DNA of 64,000 nt from Galactobacter caseinivorans. GTDB lineage: Bacteria; Actinomycetota; Actinomycetes; Actinomycetales; Micrococcaceae. The DNA is taken from contig NZ_QQXL01000003.1 of assembly GCF_003640665.1 (NCBI RefSeq), positions 62,001 through 126,000 of the forward strand, in the 5' to 3' direction. Below, piece by piece: positions 34,151-44,032 of the stretch; positions within the stretch are counted from its first letter, which is position 1, and the number at the start of each line of letters is the position of its first letter. Under the pieces are notes generated by a model, which saw only the letters and a list, made by a program, of their open reading frames with translations, did not search any database and had not been told where the DNA came from. Made by a program: the position numbers and the translations under genes.

Positions 34151-36814
34151 TCAGTGCTTGCGCTTGCGCTGTTCCGCGGCGGCCCGGAGCACGTCCAGGT
34201 CCGATAGCAGCCGCTCACCCGCGGCGCGGTCGGTCTCCGGCGCGGCACCGGCGCGTCCCGAACTCGGCCCGTAGCGGTCCCGGTCGACGGCGCTTGCGAG
34301 CCTCTGCGCGGCGTCGTGCGCCTCACCGTCCGGGAACCACGCGGCGGCGGCCTCCGGGGAGGGCCGCGTCCAGGCGGAGGAGCCGTGCCTTGCGGCGCGG
34401 GCGGCCTGGCGCCAGGCCAGCTCGGCGGCCCCTGGGCCGCCGGCGCCAATGGTGGCGGTGCGGCGCGAGGCCAGCGCGGAGCGTGCGCCCCACGCGCCAC
34501 CGAGCAGCAGGGCCGCGGCCAGGACGGCCCCCACTGTGGGCCACAGCCATGGCGGGGCCTGCGCTGCGGCAGGGGAGGATCCGGCCTGGGCGTTGCCGCT
34601 AGTGGAGGTGGCGTCGGCGGCCGAGGAAGCCGCATCGCGCGTGGTGCGGGTGGGGTCCGCCGCGGCGCTGGAGGGGGTGGCGCTGGCGGAGGTGCTCGGC
34701 GCCGCCGAGCTGCTGCTGGCCCCCGGTGATTCCACCAGGGCGTCGGAGGTGGTTCCGGCGCGGCCGGGGGTGGGGTCAAAGGCCACCCAGCCCACGTTGA
34801 CGAAGTACAGCTCCGCCCAGGCGTGGGCGTTGCGCGAGTTCACGTCAAAGGTGGTCCCCTCCACCCCTGCCACGTTCCCGGCCTGCTTGCTGGATGTGCC
34901 GGGGGAGTATCCCAGGGCAAGCCGGGCCGGGATGCCCTCGGAACGAGCCATGAGCACCATGGTGGAGGCAAAGTGCACGCAATAGCCTGACTTGGTCTCC
35001 AGGAAGCGCTGCACCATGTCCAGGCCGCCGGAACGCCCGTTGGAGGAGACCGGGGCCTGCTCGGAGTAGCTGTATTGGGCCGAGGTGAGGTGATCCCGCA
35101 GTGCGGCGGCGATGCGGTCCGGGCGGTTTTGTGCCCCGGCATCCTTGACGACTCGCTGCGCCAGTGTCCGCACCGGCTCCGGGATCCGGTCCTGATCCGC
35201 CTTCAGGGGATCGGCGGAGTCAATCCGCGCCCCGGATGCCGGATCGGCGATTTCGCCGTTGGTGTCGAGGCCTTCCTGGGCAACGTCCTTCAGGGACGGG
35301 GAGGAACTGAGCTGCTGGGAGCTGGGCGGCTGCAGAAGCTGGGCCGTGTACCTGCCACCCTCCACGGTCTGGTTGGCGCGCTGGCGCAGGGTGCCGGTGC
35401 TCAGTTGCTGCGCAAAAGACCCGTCCAGGCCCGTCACCTTGGTGGTGTCCTGCGGCAGAGCCACCCAGGGGGAGGCGTAGCCCACGGCGTCGATCCCCAC
35501 CGCGGCGCCCGGCTTGCGTTGGGCCTCCGTGGTGTTCGGGTTCGTGGATTCTCCGGTCCAGCTGTCCGCCTCCCCGCCGTTCAGGACCCAGCTGGGGTAC
35601 CCGGTGCCCACCATTTCCTGTGCGGTCGGCGCGTGTGCGGGCGCACCGCTGGGGCTCCCCGCGCCGTCTGCTGCATTCGCCTGGTTGGTGCCCCACGGTT
35701 CTGCGGCGAGCGTGTCCCCGGCTTGGTAGGGCGTGAACCCCTCCTCTGAGGGGCGCCACTGCGCCGCGAGCAGGTCGCTGATCGTGTTGGTGCGCAGGTA
35801 CACAGACGAGTCGGCCGGCGCGCTGTAGCGCAGCACGGTGCGGCTGAGGGGGCTGCGCAGGTCGCGGCTCAGGTCAAGGAGTGGGTCCACGCCCATGAAG
35901 GAACCGGGGGTGATCCAGCGCGAGCCCACGGGGAACTGGCCGCGTTCCGGTTCCGGGACCACGAGCGCCGGCGCGGCAGCAGCTGCCACGGCGGCGGCCG
36001 CCACGGTGACGGTGGCTGCGAGGGCGCGGACGGCCTGCAGAGAGGCCCGACGCCGCGTGCCGGCCTCGCTGCCCCGCGTCACCGGGGCCGGTAGTGGGCG
36101 GCGCGGGAGCAGAAGGAGCGCCACGACGGCGGCTCCGACGCACGCCAAGACCACCGTGCCGAGGGGGTTTTCGATGCTGAAGGATGACGCAACGGCGGGG
36201 GCAAGGACCAGGGGAATCCCCAGCGCTGGGGCACGGAGGCGGCCCCGGCAGAGCATGTCAAGGACCCACACCAGGAGCCCCACGCAGGCCGCGGAGAACG
36301 CGGTCACCTCCGTGACCGGTTGGATGGGGGCCACGTCGTTGGCGAGCGCGGAGGCCAGGTTCTGGGTCGCGTCCCGCAGGCCCGCAAGCGTCTCCGGACC
36401 GGGCAATGGCCCCCAGCGTTGGGTCGCCGGGACGGCAATCATCTGCGTCGTGGACGCCACCACCAGCGGTTGCAGCACCCAACCAGGCCACGAGCGGCGG
36501 GTCACGATGCGGGAGAGGGATCCCACCAGAGCCACCGCGGCCGCGTTAACAAAGAGCGGCGCGTACCAGGTGCCCCCGTCCACCAGCAGCCCAAGCACGG
36601 GCAGGACCGCCAGCAGCACGATCACCAGCAGCACCAGCTGCTCGCCGAACTCTCTGCGCGGGCTGGAGATGCGAACGGGACTGGGGTGATCCAGGCCCGC
36701 CCGCTTGGTTCGCTTGCCCGCTGTCGCGTCGGCGTAGGCCCCGCCCGAGCGTCGGCCCGGCTCGTCCTCCACGGGCGGGCGCTGCCCGGGTGAGCCCATC
36801 AGGGTGGCGCTCAC
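34151..36814 (-). CDS. Transglutaminase-like membrane protein (TgpA/DUF3488 type)
   Basis: 887 residues: several N-terminal membrane helices (about residues 45-290), an extracytoplasmic transglutaminase-core domain, a Ser/Ala/Thr-rich linker, one more helix (WLWPTVGAVLAAALLLGGAWG) and a DUF4129-like tail. The catalytic triad is visible: Cys in SGYCVHFAS, His in RNAHAWAEL, Asp in AFDPTPG. The GTG start at 36814 overlaps the DUF58 gene stop (GTGA). The MoxR-DUF58-TgpA trio is a common operon, whose substrate is unknown. Confidence 0.9.
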   Translation of the reverse strand: MSATLMGSPGQRPPVEDEPGRRSGGAYADATAGKRTKRAGLDHPSPVRISSPRREFGEQLVLLVIVLLAVLPVLGLLVDGGTWYAPLFVNAAAVALVGSLSRIVTRRSWPGWVLQPLVVASTTQMIAVPATQRWGPLPGPETLAGLRDATQNLASALANDVAPIQPVTEVTAFSAACVGLLVWVLDMLCRGRLRAPALGIPLVLAPAVASSFSIENPLGTVVLACVGAAVVALLLLPRRPLPAPVTRGSEAGTRRRASLQAVRALAATVTVAAAAVAAAAAPALVVPEPERGQFPVGSRWITPGSFMGVDPLLDLSRDLRSPLSRTVLRYSAPADSSVYLRTNTISDLLAAQWRPSEEGFTPYQAGDTLAAEPWGTNQANAADGAGSPSGAPAHAPTAQEMVGTGYPSWVLNGGEADSWTGESTNPNTTEAQRKPGAAVGIDAVGYASPWVALPQDTTKVTGLDGSFAQQLSTGTLRQRANQTVEGGRYTAQLLQPPSSQQLSSSPSLKDVAQEGLDTNGEIADPASGARIDSADPLKADQDRIPEPVRTLAQRVVKDAGAQNRPDRIAAALRDHLTSAQYSYSEQAPVSSNGRSGGLDMVQRFLETKSGYCVHFASTMVLMARSEGIPARLALGYSPGTSSKQAGNVAGVEGTTFDVNSRNAHAWAELYFVNVGWVAFDPTPGRAGTTSDALVESPGASSSSAAPSTSASATPSSAAADPTRTTRDAASSAADATSTSGNAQAGSSPAAAQAPPWLWPTVGAVLAAALLLGGAWGARSALASRRTATIGAGGPGAAELAWRQAARAARHGSSAWTRPSPEAAAAWFPDGEAHDAAQRLASAVDRDRYGPSSGRAGAAPETDRAAGERLLSDLDVLRAAAEQRKRKH

Positions 36815-37935
36815 GAGGCACCCGCCAGGGTGTGTGCGCTGAGCGTTCGCCAGGTCCAGCCGGCCCGCTCCCACGCCGCGAGGACCGCGGAAGGCGGGGC
36901 AGCGTCGTCGGGCCCATGCATCAGAACAGTGACCCGCCTGCGGGAGTGCCGTCCCGGCCAGGTGGCCGCAGCGTCCCCAGGGATGCCAGTGATGATGACC
37001 AGGCTGCCAAGGCCCGCGCCCAGAGTGGGCTGCGCCGTGGAGGGGGAGGGAACCGAGCTGGCCAGCAGGGTGTCCAGACGCCCCTGCGTCCACGCAGGGA
37101 AGGCCGCGATGTCCGCGCCGGGGGTGCCCTTGCGCAACACCGTGGCTGCCGCGGCCGCCGTGCGTAGCGCCGCGTCGTAGGAGGCAGTGGAGGCGGTCCG
37201 TCCGCCGCCCGGCTCATGCACCCAGGTGGGCGCTCCGCCGTAGTGTGCGCTCTGGCGATCCAGCATCACGGCGGGCACGCCGTCGTGATCCTCGGCGTCC
37301 GGGCGCACCATCATGCGCCCCTGCCGCGCGGACACCGGCCAGTGGATGCGCCGGTAGGGATCACCCTCCTGGTAGGGGCGCGTCAGCGTATCCGCCTCGG
37401 AACCCTTCTGGGTCCGCGAGGGAAGCAGCTCCTCCCAGTCGCCATCGGAGACCTGGGTGGAGGGCGGCAGGGCCACGGTGAGCTCGTGCCCAGGGTCCTG
37501 CGGCTGGGTTCGCAGCACCAGCCCCAAGGGGTCGGTCCTGATGCTGAGGAAGGGGCCAAGGCGGTAGCCGCCGCGCAACGGGAAACGGGCCAGGTAGGTC
37601 ACGGGCTCGTCGCCGCGGCTTGTGGCGTGCTGAGGCTGGAACCCACGCAACAGCTCGCGCCCGGGGCCGGGGTCATGTCCCTCCACCGTGAGGCGCACCA
37701 AGGACTGGCCCCCCACCTCCGGGGTCTCATTCAGGCGCCGCTGGACCCGCACCTGCTGGGGCCCGCGGGGGCGCACCCACCACCAACCAAGCAGCCACGC
37801 CGCCAGCGGCAGCGCGATGAGCAGGCCCCCAAAGGCGGCCAGCTCGGGGCGTCCAAGGAAGCTCGCCGCCGCCAGGAGGGCGGCACCAAGCAAGACAAGG
37901 AGGACGGCCCGCAGAGTGGGGCGGGGGACGCGCAC
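36811..37935 (-). CDS. DUF58 domain protein
   Basis: About 374 residues with two N-terminal membrane helices and a DUF58 domain marked by RPYQEGDPYRRIHWPVSARQGRMMVR, the family's core motif. DUF58 proteins resemble vWA-fold proteins and act with MoxR ATPases. GTG 37935 is the first plausible start after the moxR stop; alternatives are poor, so the exact start is uncertain. Confidence 0.85.
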   Translation of the reverse strand: MRVPRPTLRAVLLVLLGAALLAAASFLGRPELAAFGGLLIALPLAAWLLGWWWVRPRGPQQVRVQRRLNETPEVGGQSLVRLTVEGHDPGPGRELLRGFQPQHATSRGDEPVTYLARFPLRGGYRLGPFLSIRTDPLGLVLRTQPQDPGHELTVALPPSTQVSDGDWEELLPSRTQKGSEADTLTRPYQEGDPYRRIHWPVSARQGRMMVRPDAEDHDGVPAVMLDRQSAHYGGAPTWVHEPGGGRTASTASYDAALRTAAAAATVLRKGTPGADIAAFPAWTQGRLDTLLASSVPSPSTAQPTLGAGLGSLVIITGIPGDAAATWPGRHSRRRVTVLMHGPDDAAPPSAVLAAWERAGWTWRTLSAHTLAGAS

Positions 37936-37948
37936 GCGCAGGCCCGGG

Positions 37949-38929
37949 CTAGCGGCGACCGGCCAAGGCGCCGCGTCCGCTGGGACTGGGCGCGGGGACC
38001 GAGGCGAGGACCGCCTCGATGATGGTGGCTGCCGCGGTGCCCCGAGCGTCGTCCGGCACGTGAAGCACCACGCGGTGCCCGGCCACGGCCTGCGCCACAT
38101 CCACAATGTCGCTTGGCGTCACATAGTCGCGGCCCGTACTGGCCGCCTCCGCCTGAGCCATGCGCATCCACTGCAGCAGCGCGCGGGGGGAAACCCCGAG
38201 GCGAATCTCCGGGTGCTCACGCGTGGCGCGTCCAAGGCGAACCAAGAAATCGGTGACCTCCTCGGCCACGTGCACCTCGGTGACCAGGCCCTGCAGGTGC
38301 GCAATCGTGGCCGCATCTGCCACGGGGCGCAGCACGTCCAGCGGGTCAGAGACCCGGTGCCGTGTCAGCATGCGGGCCTCTGCCTCCGCGTCCGGATATC
38401 CGGGGGAGAGGCGCACCATAAAACGATCCCGCTGAGCCTCGGGGAGGGGGTAGGTCCCATCCAGATCCCAAGGGTTCTGTGTGGCCACCACCATGAACGG
38501 GGTGGGGAGGGGGTAGGTGGTGCCGTCCGTGCTGACCTGGCGCTCTTCCATGGCCTCTAGCAGGGCGGACTGCGTCTTGGCCGGGGCCCGGTTGATCTCG
38601 TCCGCGATCACCACGTTGGCAAAGACCGGGCCCTCATGGAAGCGCAGGTCCTTACTCTGGCGATCAAAAATCTGTACGCCGGTCACGTCGGAGGGCAGCA
38701 GGTCCGGGGTGAACTGGATCCGATTCACCGTGCCGTCCACCGCGCGCGCCAGGCTCTTGGCCAACACCGTCTTCCCCACGCCCGGGACGTCCTCCAAGAG
38801 GACGTGGCCGCCTGCCAGCAACACGGTCACCATCCGGTGGCAAACCTGCGAGTGTCCGTCCACCACGGTGGCCAGCGATTCCTCGAGCGCCTGGGAGGCA
38901 GACTGGACGTCCAGAAGGGTGAAGGACAA
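37949..38929 (-). CDS. MoxR-family AAA+ ATPase
   Basis: A chaperone-like ATPase of 326 residues with Walker A (EDVPGVGKT), Walker B (VIADEINRAPAKTQSALLEAM), sensor ATQNP and the MoxR-type C-terminal lid. TTG 38929 is chosen because AAGGAG lies exactly five bases upstream; longer in-frame starts lack a ribosome site. It heads the MoxR-DUF58-transglutaminase operon. Confidence 0.93.
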   Translation of the reverse strand: MSFTLLDVQSASQALEESLATVVDGHSQVCHRMVTVLLAGGHVLLEDVPGVGKTVLAKSLARAVDGTVNRIQFTPDLLPSDVTGVQIFDRQSKDLRFHEGPVFANVVIADEINRAPAKTQSALLEAMEERQVSTDGTTYPLPTPFMVVATQNPWDLDGTYPLPEAQRDRFMVRLSPGYPDAEAEARMLTRHRVSDPLDVLRPVADAATIAHLQGLVTEVHVAEEVTDFLVRLGRATREHPEIRLGVSPRALLQWMRMAQAEAASTGRDYVTPSDIVDVAQAVAGHRVVLHVPDDARGTAAATIIEAVLASVPAPSPSGRGALAGRR

Positions 38930-39287
38930 GGTGACTCCTTGAAGCGCGGCAGGCGTGAGCAGAATCACCGTACCCCAGTGGGCGGGCGCATGTGAGCGCT
39001 AGCATGCGGAGCACTTTGGGGACCCACTAAGACGCTTCGTGAACTCAGTTGTGACCTGGCTCCCGGCCCCGAGACCAAACGTTGACACTTTTGCTTGTGG
39101 GCACCAAGCTGGACAGGTCGGCCGCCAGCACGGGGCCGCCTCAGCTCGGCCTCAGAGGGCGGGCGAGAACCAGTTCCGGTGATAGGTGTCATGAAGGCAC
39201 GCTCCAGCGGACCCAAGGGGCGTCGGATGCATTGCGCATGCGACGCCCCTTCTGCGTGCCCGGCCCGCTCCCATTACCCTGGAAGCC
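38930..39287. other. Non-coding gap with a -35 box and a hairpin before tatD
   Basis: This 358-bp divergent gap holds a consensus -35 hexamer TTGACA at about 39081-39086 without a clear -10 at the right distance. It also holds a 16-bp stem with one mismatch (39215-39251, arms starting AAGGGGCGTCG) about 36 bases before the tatD start. There is no tRNA and no recognised riboswitch. The hairpin could be an attenuator or a terminator of a short RNA. Confidence 0.4.
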
Positions 39288-40307
39288 ATGCCGTTCTCTC
39301 CCGCCGCAGTGCCCGGTCAGACCCCTCCCGCCTACCTTCCGCGCGTCGCACCAGCAGCGCAGGCGCACCCAGAGGACGGGCAGTCAGGGGACGGGCAGGC
39401 CGGGGAAGGGCCGTCTGGCGCAGCCGGCGAGCACGTCCGCCGCTCCACCAAGGCAGGGGACGGGCGCAAGCGCCGCCTGGAATACCCGCCCGCCCCGGAG
39501 CCGCTGCCGTTCCCCGTCGTGGATAACCACACGCACCTGGACTTTCGCGACGGCGTGGTTCAGGTGTCGCTGAGCGACGCGCTTGACGCCGCGGCCGCCG
39601 TGGGCGTGGAGGCCGTGGTGCAGGTGGGCTGCGACGCCGAATCCTCGCGATGGGCCGTGGAGGCCGCGGAGGCCGATGAGCGCGTCCTCGCCGCCGTGGC
39701 CCTGCACCCCAACGACGCGGCTGTGGCCGCGGAGCGCGGCACGTTGGAGGCGGAACTGGACGTGATCTCGCGCTTGGCCTCCCACCCACGTGTGCGCGCC
39801 ATCGGTGAGACGGGGCTGGACTACTTCCGCACGGGGGAGGGCGGCCGCGCCGCGCAACACGACTCCTTCCGCCGCCACCTCTCCATCGCAGCCAAGCACC
39901 ACCTGGCCGTGCAGATTCACGACCGGGACGCGCATGAGGACGTCATGCGCATCCTCGAGGAGGAGCGCTTCGGTGGGACCGTGGTCTTCCACTGCTTCTC
40001 CGGCGGTCTGGACATGGCCCGGGTGGCGCGGGAGAAGGGCTGGTACCTCTCCTTTGGTGGCACCGCGACCTTCAAGAACAACGACGAGCTGCGCCAAGCC
40101 CTGGCGCTGGTGGGCCCGGAGCGCCTCCTGGTGGAAACGGACGCGCCCTTCCTGACCGCCATGCCCTACCGTGGGCGCCCCAATGCGCCGTACCTTATCC
40201 CGCTCGCCGTCCGGGCGCTCGCCGAGACGCTCGGCGTGGACGTGAAAGGTTTCTGCCGCGCCCTGCGAGCCAATACCGCGGACGTCTACGGCTCTTTTCG
40301 GCGCTGA
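39288..40307 (+). CDS. tatD: TatD-family metal-dependent deoxyribonuclease
   Basis: 339 residues with a low-complexity N-terminal extension of about 75, then the amidohydrolase-type TIM barrel: VDNHTHLDF (metal His pair), ALHPNDA, GETGLDYFR, QIHDRDAHED, FHCFSGG and ETDAPFL. It is a 3'-5' DNase / amidohydrolase-fold hydrolase. Its position upstream of rpfB and rsmA is conserved in actinobacteria, usually with metG before it; here metG is not adjacent. Confidence 0.93.
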   Translation: MPFSPAAVPGQTPPAYLPRVAPAAQAHPEDGQSGDGQAGEGPSGAAGEHVRRSTKAGDGRKRRLEYPPAPEPLPFPVVDNHTHLDFRDGVVQVSLSDALDAAAAVGVEAVVQVGCDAESSRWAVEAAEADERVLAAVALHPNDAAVAAERGTLEAELDVISRLASHPRVRAIGETGLDYFRTGEGGRAAQHDSFRRHLSIAAKHHLAVQIHDRDAHEDVMRILEEERFGGTVVFHCFSGGLDMARVAREKGWYLSFGGTATFKNNDELRQALALVGPERLLVETDAPFLTAMPYRGRPNAPYLIPLAVRALAETLGVDVKGFCRALRANTADVYGSFRR

Positions 40308-40467
40308 CGCCGGCTCCTTTCGGCGCTGATCGGGGCCCTCCCGTGCCGGCGTGTGCTGTTTCACCGTCACCTTCTCTTGCCCCAAGGTCACGGAAAGGTT
40401 ACGGTTGAGTCACTCCTTGGGCTTGCGGATTGCACTGCGCCCAATCGATTCCGACGGTAGGACACAC

Positions 40468-41673
40468 GTGGATAAGCGCGGCAAACGATGGCTCGTGATG
40501 GGCGCCCAGGGCATTACTTTGAGTGCACTGGTCGTAGGAACCGCGGCTTTTGTGAGCAGCGATAAGACCGTTCAGCTCAGCGTGGACGGGGAGTCCCGCT
40601 CGGTGCAGACGTTCGGCTCCACGGTGCATGACGCTCTCCGGGCCGCTGGCCTCGAAGTGGATGGCCACGACCAGGTCTCGCCGGGCCTTGATGACTCCAT
40701 CGCTGACGGCTCCACCGTCAACGTTCGCCTGGCCAGGGACGTCACCGTGGTGGTGGATGGCACCCCTCGCACGGTCCAGACCACCGCGCAGACCGCGGGT
40801 GACCTGGCTGATCAGCTGGGCCTGTCAGAGCAGAGCAAGCTCTCCCTCGGAGAGAACATTCAGCTGGCCTCCTCCGCCAGCCCGCTCTCCGTCACCACGC
40901 CCAAGAGCGTGACGCTCAACCGTGCGGGCAAGACCAGCACGCAGACCACCACCGCCCTTGACGTGGCCGGGTTCCTGAAGGAACAGGGCGTCACGGCTGA
41001 CTCTGATGACACGATCAGCCCCGCGGGCAACACCGTGATCACGGACGGCATGGAGGTGGAATGGGCCAACATCTCCACCAAGAAGGTCACAGAGAAGCGC
41101 TCCCTGAAGCACCTGACCCAGGAGATCGAGGACGACGATCTGGTGGTGGGAGAGAAGAAGACCACCACCAAGGGCAAGGACGGCTCGGAAGAGATCGTCT
41201 ACGAGGTGCGGTACCGCAACGGCGAGGAGCTTGGCCGCAAGAAGAGCTCAGCCAAGACCACCAAGAAGCCGGTGGCTGAGGTGGTCTCCGTCGGGACCAA
41301 GACCAAGAAGGAAGCCGCTGCGGAGGCAAAGAAGGAAGCCAAGGAGAAGGAATCCAAGGCGAAGAAGGACAAGGGCGGCTCCTCCGCAGAGGATTCTTCC
41401 GGCGGCACCACCTCCACCGGCGGCGTGTCCGGCGTGTGGTCCAAGCTCGCCAAGTGCGAGTCCGGCGGCAACTGGGGCATCAACACCGGCAACGGTTACT
41501 ACGGTGGCCTGCAGTTCACCAAGTCCACCTGGGACGCCATGGGCGGCGGCAAGTACGCCGCGTTCCCGCACCAGGCCAGCGCCTCTGAGCAGGTGGCCGT
41601 GGCCAGCAAGCTGCAAAAGCGTGCGGGCTGGGGCCAGTGGCCCGCGTGCACCAGCAAGCTGGGCCTGCGCTAA
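40468..41673 (+). CDS. rpfB: Resuscitation-promoting factor RpfB (DUF348-G5-transglycosylase)
   Basis: A secreted muralytic enzyme that restores growth of dormant cells. From GTG 40468 (401 residues): an N-terminal signal/anchor (VMGAQGITLSALVVGTAAFV), three DUF348 repeats, a G5 domain (KKVTEKRSLKHLTQEIEDDDL...), a Lys/Glu-rich linker and the Rpf lysozyme-like domain KCESGGNWGINTGNGYYGGLQF with catalytic Glu331. A terminator-like hairpin follows. Confidence 0.93.
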   Translation: MDKRGKRWLVMGAQGITLSALVVGTAAFVSSDKTVQLSVDGESRSVQTFGSTVHDALRAAGLEVDGHDQVSPGLDDSIADGSTVNVRLARDVTVVVDGTPRTVQTTAQTAGDLADQLGLSEQSKLSLGENIQLASSASPLSVTTPKSVTLNRAGKTSTQTTTALDVAGFLKEQGVTADSDDTISPAGNTVITDGMEVEWANISTKKVTEKRSLKHLTQEIEDDDLVVGEKKTTTKGKDGSEEIVYEVRYRNGEELGRKKSSAKTTKKPVAEVVSVGTKTKKEAAAEAKKEAKEKESKAKKDKGGSSAEDSSGGTTSTGGVSGVWSKLAKCESGGNWGINTGNGYYGGLQFTKSTWDAMGGGKYAAFPHQASASEQVAVASKLQKRAGWGQWPACTSKLGLR

Positions 41674-41696
41674 ACCCTGACAACCGCTTCACTGCC

Positions 41697-41726
41697 CGAC
41701 GCCGCTCCCTCACCGGGGCGGCGTCG
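41697..41726 (+). terminator. Hairpin after rpfB
   Basis: A 12-bp stem (CGACGCCGCTCC with GGGGCGGCGTCG, one G-T pair) built from the dispersed GCCCGACGCCG element, 24 bases after the rpfB stop. There is no T-run. Confidence 0.6.
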
Positions 41727-41742
41727 TCGCGTTGGGGGCGCG

Positions 41743-41809
41743 GCGCGCCCGGTGACAGTGCGCGCCCGGTGACAGCGCGCGCCCGGTGACAGTGCGCGCC
41801 CGGTGGCCA
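41743..41809. repeat. 17-bp tandem repeat GCGCGCCCGGTGACAGT, four copies
   Basis: Units start at 41743, 41760, 41777 and 41794; the last is divergent at its end. The array lies between the rpfB hairpin and the rsmA promoter. Confidence 0.9.
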
Positions 41810-41857
41810 TGCGCCGTCGGGCAAGCGGCCCCGCGCGGCCCGGCCGGGGGACCCCAG

Positions 41858-41863
41858 TAGACT
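41858..41863 (+). promoter_or_regulatory. -10 element TAGACT of rsmA
   Basis: TAGACT ends six bases before GTG 41870, again a leaderless arrangement. Confidence 0.55.
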
Positions 41864-41869
41864 GACCGG

Positions 41870-42997
41870 GTGAATCCGCAGTCGACTCCTCCCACAGAGC
41901 CCGCAGCCGCAGCAGGCACCGCAGCCACCTCGGTGCCCTCGGTTCCTTCCGAGCCGGACTCCGCTGGGGGCTCCGCACCGACCGCCGCCTCCGCTGAGGC
42001 CACGGTGAGCCCGCTCTTTGGCGCCGTGGACATCCGCAAGTTGGCGGAGGAGCTGGACATCCGGCCCACCAAGACGCGCGGTCAAAACTTTGTGATTGAT
42101 GGCAATACCATTCGCCGGATCGTCGCGGCCGCCGGGATTGACCCGAGCGAGCACGTGCTGGAGGTGGGCCCTGGCCTTGGGTCGCTGACCCTTGGGCTCA
42201 TCGACGCGGCGCGCCACGTCACGGCGATTGAGATCGAGGAGGCGCTGGCGCAGCGTCTGCCCGCCACGGTGGCGCAGTGGCGCCCGGGCCGGCAGGAGGA
42301 TCTCACCCTGATTCACGCAGATGCGTTGCGGGTAACCCAGGTGGCGGGTGAGCCCACCGCTCTGGTGGCCAACCTGCCGTACAACGTGGCCGTTCCGGTG
42401 CTGCTGCACCTGCTCGCCACCGTCCCGAGCCTGGAACACGGTCTGGTGATGGTGCAGGATGAGGTCGCGGACCGGCTGGTGGAGGGGCCCGGCTCGCGCA
42501 CGTACGGCGTGCCGAGCGTCAAGACCGCCTGGTACGCCCATGCCCGCAAGGCGGGCGTGATCGGCAAGAACGTCTTTTGGCCGGCACCCAAGATCCACTC
42601 CGGTCTGGTCGCGTTCACCCGGCACGAGCCCCCGCGCCAGGACGTGGCGCGCGTGGACGTCTTCCGGGTGATCGACGCCGCCTTTGCCCAGCGACGCAAG
42701 ACCCTGCGCGCCGCCCTCTCCGGGTGGGCCGGTGGCGGGGTGGCCGCCGAGGAGTTCCTGCGGGCCGCCGGAGTTGATCCGCAGGCGCGCGGGGAGTCCC
42801 TCGGTATCAAGGAGTTTGCCGCCATCGCAGCGGCGGCGCAGGCGGCCGGGCACGTGGCCGGCCAGCCGGACGCGCGCAAGGCGCCAGACGTGCGCGAGAT
42901 GCTTGACCCCTCGGACGCGCCGAACGCCATCGACGCACCCCCCATCACTGACGCACCACACTCTCCCGACGGGCTCCGCTGGGGGGCCACGTCGTGA
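41870..42997 (+). CDS. rsmA: 16S rRNA dimethyladenosine transferase
   Basis: Dimethylates A1518/A1519 of 16S rRNA (KsgA). The 375-residue protein has a Pro/Ala/Ser-rich N-terminal extension of about 45, then KTRGQNF, the SAM loop [12 protein letters not shown] and catalytic NLPYNV (168-173). The last approximately 50 residues are Asp/Ala/Pro-rich and not part of the fold. The stop overlaps the ispE start (GTGA), indicating coupling. Confidence 0.95.
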   Translation: MNPQSTPPTEPAAAAGTAATSVPSVPSEPDSAGGSAPTAASAEATVSPLFGAVDIRKLAEELDIRPTKTRGQNFVIDGNTIRRIVAAAGIDPSEHVLEVGPGLGSLTLGLIDAARHVTAIEIEEALAQRLPATVAQWRPGRQEDLTLIHADALRVTQVAGEPTALVANLPYNVAVPVLLHLLATVPSLEHGLVMVQDEVADRLVEGPGSRTYGVPSVKTAWYAHARKAGVIGKNVFWPAPKIHSGLVAFTRHEPPRQDVARVDVFRVIDAAFAQRRKTLRAALSGWAGGGVAAEEFLRAAGVDPQARGESLGIKEFAAIAAAAQAAGHVAGQPDARKAPDVREMLDPSDAPNAIDAPPITDAPHSPDGLRWGATS

Positions 42998-43923
42998 GGG
43001 ACTTCGCGACCGCCGCCGCTCCGGGCAAGATCAACGTGGCCTTTCAGGTGGGTCCGCTGCGTGAGGACGGCTACCACGACGTGGCCAGCCTGTACCTGGC
43101 ACTCGACCTGCAGGAACTAGTCACCGCCTATCCCGCCGAGGCAGGCACCGCCTACGCGGAGATGAGCGAGGCCTCCACGATCATCCTTGAACCCGACGAG
43201 GTCCCGACCGGTGAGGACAACTTGGCCGTCAAGGCGGCCCGGCTCCTGTGTGAGTACACGGGGCACGAGGGCGGTGTGCGCCTGAGCATTGCCAAGCACG
43301 TCCCGGTGGCCGGCGGCATGGGCGGTGGTTCCGCGGACGCTGCGGCCGCGCTTGTGGCGTGCGATGCGCTGTGGGGCCTTGGACTTTCCCGCGGCGAGCT
43401 GATGCGCCTGGGTGCCCGCCTGGGTGCGGACGTGCCCTTCTCCATGACGGGTGGGGCCGCCGTGGGTCTCGGTGTGGGGGACGAGCTCTCCCCGCTCCTG
43501 CACGTGGAGCCAAGCCACTGGGTCCTGATCCCCGCCAGCTATGGCCTCTCCACGCCGCGCGTGTACGGGGTCCTGGATGAGTTGCGTGCCAGCGCGTCAC
43601 GGGGCGAGGCGGAGGGAATCGGCATCGATCCGGAGCTGGTCACCGCGCTGCGCGACGGCGACCCAGAAACCGTGGCGCCGCATCTTCGCAACGATCTGCA
43701 GGCGGCAGCGGTGCACCTGGCGCCGGAGCTGGAACAGGTCTTTGAGGCCGCCAAGCACGCCGGTGCGCTGGCAAGCCTCGTCTCCGGATCCGGCCCCACC
43801 GTGGCCGTCCTGGCTCGCGACGGCCGCGAGGCCAAACGCATCGCGACCCAACTGAGCGACGAGCTGGAGGTCCGGGCCATCCCGGCCCAGGGGCCGTCAC
43901 AGGGCGCCCGCCTGCTGCGCTGA
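42994..43923 (+). CDS. ispE: 4-diphosphocytidyl-2-C-methyl-D-erythritol kinase
   Basis: A GHMP kinase of the MEP isoprenoid pathway. The 309-residue protein has the N-terminal APGKIN motif, the ATP loop [14 protein letters not shown] (104-117) and the C-terminal [13 protein letters not shown] 42994 overlaps the rsmA stop by four bases. Confidence 0.95.
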   Translation: MRDFATAAAPGKINVAFQVGPLREDGYHDVASLYLALDLQELVTAYPAEAGTAYAEMSEASTIILEPDEVPTGEDNLAVKAARLLCEYTGHEGGVRLSIAKHVPVAGGMGGGSADAAAALVACDALWGLGLSRGELMRLGARLGADVPFSMTGGAAVGLGVGDELSPLLHVEPSHWVLIPASYGLSTPRVYGVLDELRASASRGEAEGIGIDPELVTALRDGDPETVAPHLRNDLQAAAVHLAPELEQVFEAAKHAGALASLVSGSGPTVAVLARDGREAKRIATQLSDELEVRAIPAQGPSQGARLLR

Positions 43924-44032
43924 ACCGCGCACCCGGCCACACGCCGTCGGGCAGGTGCTTTGCCAGCGTGCGTGTCCTCACGCGGCAACCGAGTCGTGGG
44001 CGGGCCCGCACCTGCCCTAGTCTTGAGGGGAT

